A stretch of 64,000 bases of DNA, taken from positions 184,390 to 248,389 of the forward strand of contig NZ_SZTO01000007.1 in NCBI RefSeq assembly GCF_013369385.1, in the 5' to 3' direction. Made by a program: the position numbers and the translations under genes. Under the pieces are notes generated by a model. It searched no databases and was not told the DNA's origin. It was given only the letters and a program-made list of their open reading frames with translations. Source of the stretch: Vibrio sp. 05-20-BW147. GTDB taxonomy: Bacteria; Pseudomonadota; Gammaproteobacteria; Enterobacterales; Vibrionaceae. Each line of letters begins with the position of its first letter. Positions within the stretch are counted from its first letter, which is position 1. Positions 61,275 through 64,000 of the stretch are shown in pieces.

Positions 61275-62516
61275 TTATTTTTCCACAATAAGTGGCATTA
61301 GCTTTCCTGATGCATTTCTGGGAATTAAATCAAGAAACTCAATTTTAATCATAATTTCGCTACCTAAACGGTGTTGAAAAACACTTAGCAACTCTTTTTC
61401 CACCTGAACATCACGAGAGCCATTTAACGTTGAATATTTAACTATAATGCTTTTATCTAATTTCTGTACGACTTGTGCTTCTGATAGGTTATCAACTCCA
61501 TAAAACAATAAACTTAATGCAGGTGCACTAATACAAACACCATTCTTTAAAATTAGCTGGCTAGTGGGCCTTCCATGTATCTTGGCGACATGAAAATCCT
61601 TATTTCCACAGGAACAAGGCTCTTCAGATATATCAATTTCTGCAATAAGGTCTCCGGTATTATATCGGTATAAAGGCATAGCTTTATTTCTGTAATTCGT
61701 ACCTACAATACGCTTAAAACCATCAACATCTTGTAGAAGCTCTGTCTTTGTATACCATCCGACTACATGGTAATTACCTTCCTTACACTGTTGAAATCGA
61801 CAAACTCTTTCTGCTTGTCCATAATGGTCATAAGTATTTTTGAATACTGCTCTTACTACTTTCTGAGCTGATTCAGAAAAAGATTCACCACTTGTAAACA
61901 CCCCCATTAAATTCCAGTTCGGCTTCCAATTTATTTCTGCAGCAAAACGAGCAAGTAAAAGCACTGAGCTAGGATAGGCAAGAATGATATCCGGCTTATA
62001 TCTTTCAAGTTCTTTTAAGTACAACAATGAGTTTTCTCTACTTAAATGAAAGGAAGACATGATTAGCCTTGAGCTAAATGGCATTTTTTTCCAAAAAACA
62101 GGGCCTTTATGGTCACCCTTGAAAAGGTTATCACCACGTAAAGTTGCGATTCTTGGATTAAATTTTACTCCGACAGAATACCAATGTGATCGAAGACTCA
62201 ACTCATCTAGCATTACTGAAAGTAGACTTCTGTATACCACCAAAGGACGGTTTGATGTACCACTTGTATACCCAGTGAATGCAATTCCTTTGTTTTCACG
62301 AAACTCTTTAGCAAATTTAACGACAAACTCTTTATCTGTTTCACCATCAAAATCAAAGTCATTGTATGCAGGGTGCTTCTTGAAGTTAAACGTATCAATG
62401 TTCTCTAAACTTTTAAGAATTCCTTTCCGTATAAATATTTTGTATACAATTAGGTAGAGAAAGTTTATTAGAATATTATCTTTAAGAATGAACCAACCGA
62501 AATCGCGAAATATCAC
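61275..62516 (-). CDS. CapK/PaaK-type AMP-forming ligase (phenylacetate-CoA ligase family)
   Basis: Adenylate-forming protein of 413 residues. Motifs: phosphate loop GYTSGTSNRPLVVYRS near 80, YDHYGQAERVCRFQQC near 225, MPLYRYNTGDLIAEID near 275 and a C-terminal lysine motif NASGKLMPLI that could be the catalytic Lys. It lacks the large N-terminal part of true PaaK and matches the CapK-like proteins found in polysaccharide gene clusters, where the task is unknown. Activation of a carboxylic acid for decoration of the polymer is a reasonable hypothesis. It overlaps the next gene downstream (start 62516, stop of its neighbour 62513). Confidence 0.82.
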   Translation of the reverse strand: MIFRDFGWFILKDNILINFLYLIVYKIFIRKGILKSLENIDTFNFKKHPAYNDFDFDGETDKEFVVKFAKEFRENKGIAFTGYTSGTSNRPLVVYRSLLSVMLDELSLRSHWYSVGVKFNPRIATLRGDNLFKGDHKGPVFWKKMPFSSRLIMSSFHLSRENSLLYLKELERYKPDIILAYPSSVLLLARFAAEINWKPNWNLMGVFTSGESFSESAQKVVRAVFKNTYDHYGQAERVCRFQQCKEGNYHVVGWYTKTELLQDVDGFKRIVGTNYRNKAMPLYRYNTGDLIAEIDISEEPCSCGNKDFHVAKIHGRPTSQLILKNGVCISAPALSLLFYGVDNLSEAQVVQKLDKSIIVKYSTLNGSRDVQVEKELLSVFQHRLGSEIMIKIEFLDLIPRNASGKLMPLIVEK

Positions 62517-63577
62517 AGGATCCCCTTTGCCAATTTTAAATATTCATTCATCATTTTTTCCGATGAAAATTTATCTTCAACCCTTCTTCTTGCATTGTAT
62601 ATAAGCTCATTTCGGTAATCGGTGCTTGTCAGACTTACTAGCTTTTCAAAAAGCTCTTTAGTATTACCTGGCTCATATACTAAACCACTAGCTCCAGATT
62701 CAACCATTTCTCTAGCTCCCCCAATATCAGATATAACAACAGGTAATCCGATCGCCATGGCCTCTAAAACAGCATTTGAGAATGTTTCAACCGAATTAGA
62801 GCAGAGAAGGAATACGTTAGAATCGATTAAAATATCTTTTACATTTCTTACTTCACCATGAAACTGAACATACTCATTCAAATTATTTTTATCGACTAGG
62901 CTTTCCAAGTAAGCTTTCACTTTACCCTCTTTATCACCTCCAACAATAGACAATCTAGCATCGACTTGATTATCAACTAGCATTTTAAGAACATTAATTG
63001 CTTCTATGTGATTCTTTTCCTTTCGAAGCTGCCCAACCATAGCTATTTTTAGGCAACTTGATGTATCAGCTTTTGTTTTTTCGTAAAAATCAAGATCAAC
63101 ACCATTGTAAACAACTTTGTTTCTTACAAATGAAAAACCATAATTTTTATGCCAATGAACTCTTTGTGAATCAGCACCGTACACTACAGAAGAAACAAAC
63201 CTTGCGGATAACTTAAGGAGGACAAACTTAAACGAAGAATAACCAGAAGGTAATACGGATGTATTATTAAGATAACAAATAACTGAACTAAAATTAAGAA
63301 TTCTAATTATCGAAGAAAACAACGCAGGATAACTATTCAACAAAAAAAACGAATCAAACCTGTTGAGAATAAAGTATCTAAATATACTTGGCACTCCTTC
63401 TGCAAAGTCAACTTTAACACCTGAATCTAGCAGCGATAAAACAAAATCGTCATTTTTCTTCTTTAACGATAGCACTGTCACGTCCAGCCCAGACTTTATG
63501 AGAAAATTAGCTACATGTACCATTTTCCTTTCAGACCCGCCGATAGCAAGAGAGTTCATTACAATACACAATTTCAT
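62513..63577 (-). CDS. Glycosyltransferase family 4
   Basis: GT-B glycosyltransferase of 354 residues. It starts KLCIVMNSLAIGGSERKMVH; the acceptor-domain end and donor motif AMVGQLRKEKNHIEAINVL near 178, SIVGGDKEGKVKAYLESLV, and the E-x7-E region NAVLEAMAIGLPVVISDIGG near 275 are typical of GT4. It is the second retaining-type enzyme of the cluster and probably adds another sugar of the repeat unit. Its start overlaps the upstream polymerase stop and its stop overlaps the CapK-like start, each as ATGA. Confidence 0.88.
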   Translation of the reverse strand: MKLCIVMNSLAIGGSERKMVHVANFLIKSGLDVTVLSLKKKNDDFVLSLLDSGVKVDFAEGVPSIFRYFILNRFDSFFLLNSYPALFSSIIRILNFSSVICYLNNTSVLPSGYSSFKFVLLKLSARFVSSVVYGADSQRVHWHKNYGFSFVRNKVVYNGVDLDFYEKTKADTSSCLKIAMVGQLRKEKNHIEAINVLKMLVDNQVDARLSIVGGDKEGKVKAYLESLVDKNNLNEYVQFHGEVRNVKDILIDSNVFLLCSNSVETFSNAVLEAMAIGLPVVISDIGGAREMVESGASGLVYEPGNTKELFEKLVSLTSTDYRNELIYNARRRVEDKFSSEKMMNEYLKLAKGIL

Positions 63578-64000
63578 GATTTCTCATAGCTCTTATATGA
63601 ATTAAATGAAACATAAAGAAAAATAAACAAAAGCAAGGTATTTGGCCTCATAAAACTTGAACCCGAAAGTGTATATATTGAAAGAAAGAAAAGAATCATT
63701 ATCTTTGACTCAGCTGAAGAATCTCGCCCTTTATAATTAACCAATAAATTGAACAAAGGAACAAGAATAGCCAAAAAATATAACAACACTCCTAAATATC
63801 CTAACTCAAGTCTTGCATCAATAAAACCATTATGAGAATGTCCTATGGTCACATAACCATCATCCATATTGAAGAATGCCATCGAATTATCACCCCAATA
63901 TACCCCACCATAACCTACACCTAAATAGTTACCATCAACTGCAGCTAGGATTTGGAGCCATATGTCCGAACGTCCAGAGGCAGTAAAATCTTTACCTATT
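63574..64000 (-). CDS. O-antigen polymerase (Wzy-like), 5' part beyond the window
   Basis: The frame is open to the last base of the window. The visible 141 residues run from GKDFTASGRSDIWLQIL, a typical Wzy_C-type motif (SGR..IW), through VGYGGVYWGDNSMAFFN, the conserved histidine-containing GHSHNGFIDARLELGYLG and two or three C-terminal helices. It probably polymerises the repeat unit built by the downstream genes. A second polymerase-like protein occurs in the export operon (56566-57876), so one of the two may be a ligase. AT-rich like its neighbours. Confidence 0.87.
   Translation of the reverse strand, partial: IGKDFTASGRSDIWLQILAAVDGNYLGVGYGGVYWGDNSMAFFNMDDGYVTIGHSHNGFIDARLELGYLGVLLYFLAILVPLFNLLVNYKGRDSSAESKIMILFFLSIYTLSGSSFMRPNTLLLFIFLYVSFNSYKSYEKS

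Overview
The window looks like a stretch of a Vibrio genome, plausibly the smaller chromosome. Reasons: the gene families, a divergent malEFG/malK locus directly beside a polysaccharide locus whose order matches the V. cholerae vpsL-M-N-O-P-Q block, an ERIC-type 128-bp repeat, and guaC, pyrC, nadE and rnk of gammaproteobacterial type. Species cannot be fixed from sequence alone. Most of the window is gene-dense, short-operon housekeeping and accessory metabolism with many perfect hairpin terminators.

Layout. 1-6.4 kb: D-lactate dehydrogenase (cut by the window edge), an XRE regulator, an MFS-acyltransferase fusion and a small alpha/beta hydrolase. 6.4-7.3 kb: a tRNA operon (Ser-TGA, Phe-GAA, Asn-GTT) with a near-consensus promoter and a GNRA-loop terminator. 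7.3-18.9 kb: metallo-beta-lactamase-fold hydrolase, a gene broken by a 17-bp tandem duplication, an SRPBCC/GyrI-like protein, periplasmic rhodanese, an unlisted 37-residue membrane protein, the Hsp70 homologue YegD, iron alcohol dehydrogenase, a cold-shock/DUF1294 protein, soluble aldose dehydrogenase, a HAD phosphatase, lipoproteins and an acetyltransferase.

19-23 kb: a secreted N-acyl-D-amino-acid deacylase, an AraC-family regulator and an outer-membrane protein that appear to form one small regulon. A 16-bp operator recurs at all three promoters, and at the two target promoters it abuts the -35 box with identical geometry. 23-43 kb: rnk, a SPOUT methyltransferase, a beta-propeller-like lipoprotein, guaC with an unusual twin-hairpin leader, acyltransferase, NAD synthesis (nadD-like and nadE), a MOSC-reductase-ferredoxin fusion, pyrC with a PurR-like box, a diguanylate cyclase, YedI, an M14 peptidase, an AraC/EamA pair and a thioesterase. 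43-48.7 kb: the maltose ABC transporter with MalT-type boxes in the divergent 669-bp region.

49-57.9 kb: exopolysaccharide initiation, export and polymerisation operon (VpsL-M-N-O-P-Q-like plus an O-antigen-ligase-type protein), in which the VanZ-like VpsQ gene is split by a one-base frameshift. 57.9-59 kb is a junction made of 170-bp tandem repeats and an IS21-type remnant with four repeats exactly 23 bp apart. 59.3-64 kb: an AT-rich, tightly overlapping glycosyltransferase cluster on the opposite strand (PssE/PssD pair, two GT4 enzymes, a CapK/PaaK-type ligase, a Wzy-type polymerase cut by the window end). The picture is a conserved export module joined by mobile debris to a transferred, strain-specific sugar-assembly module.
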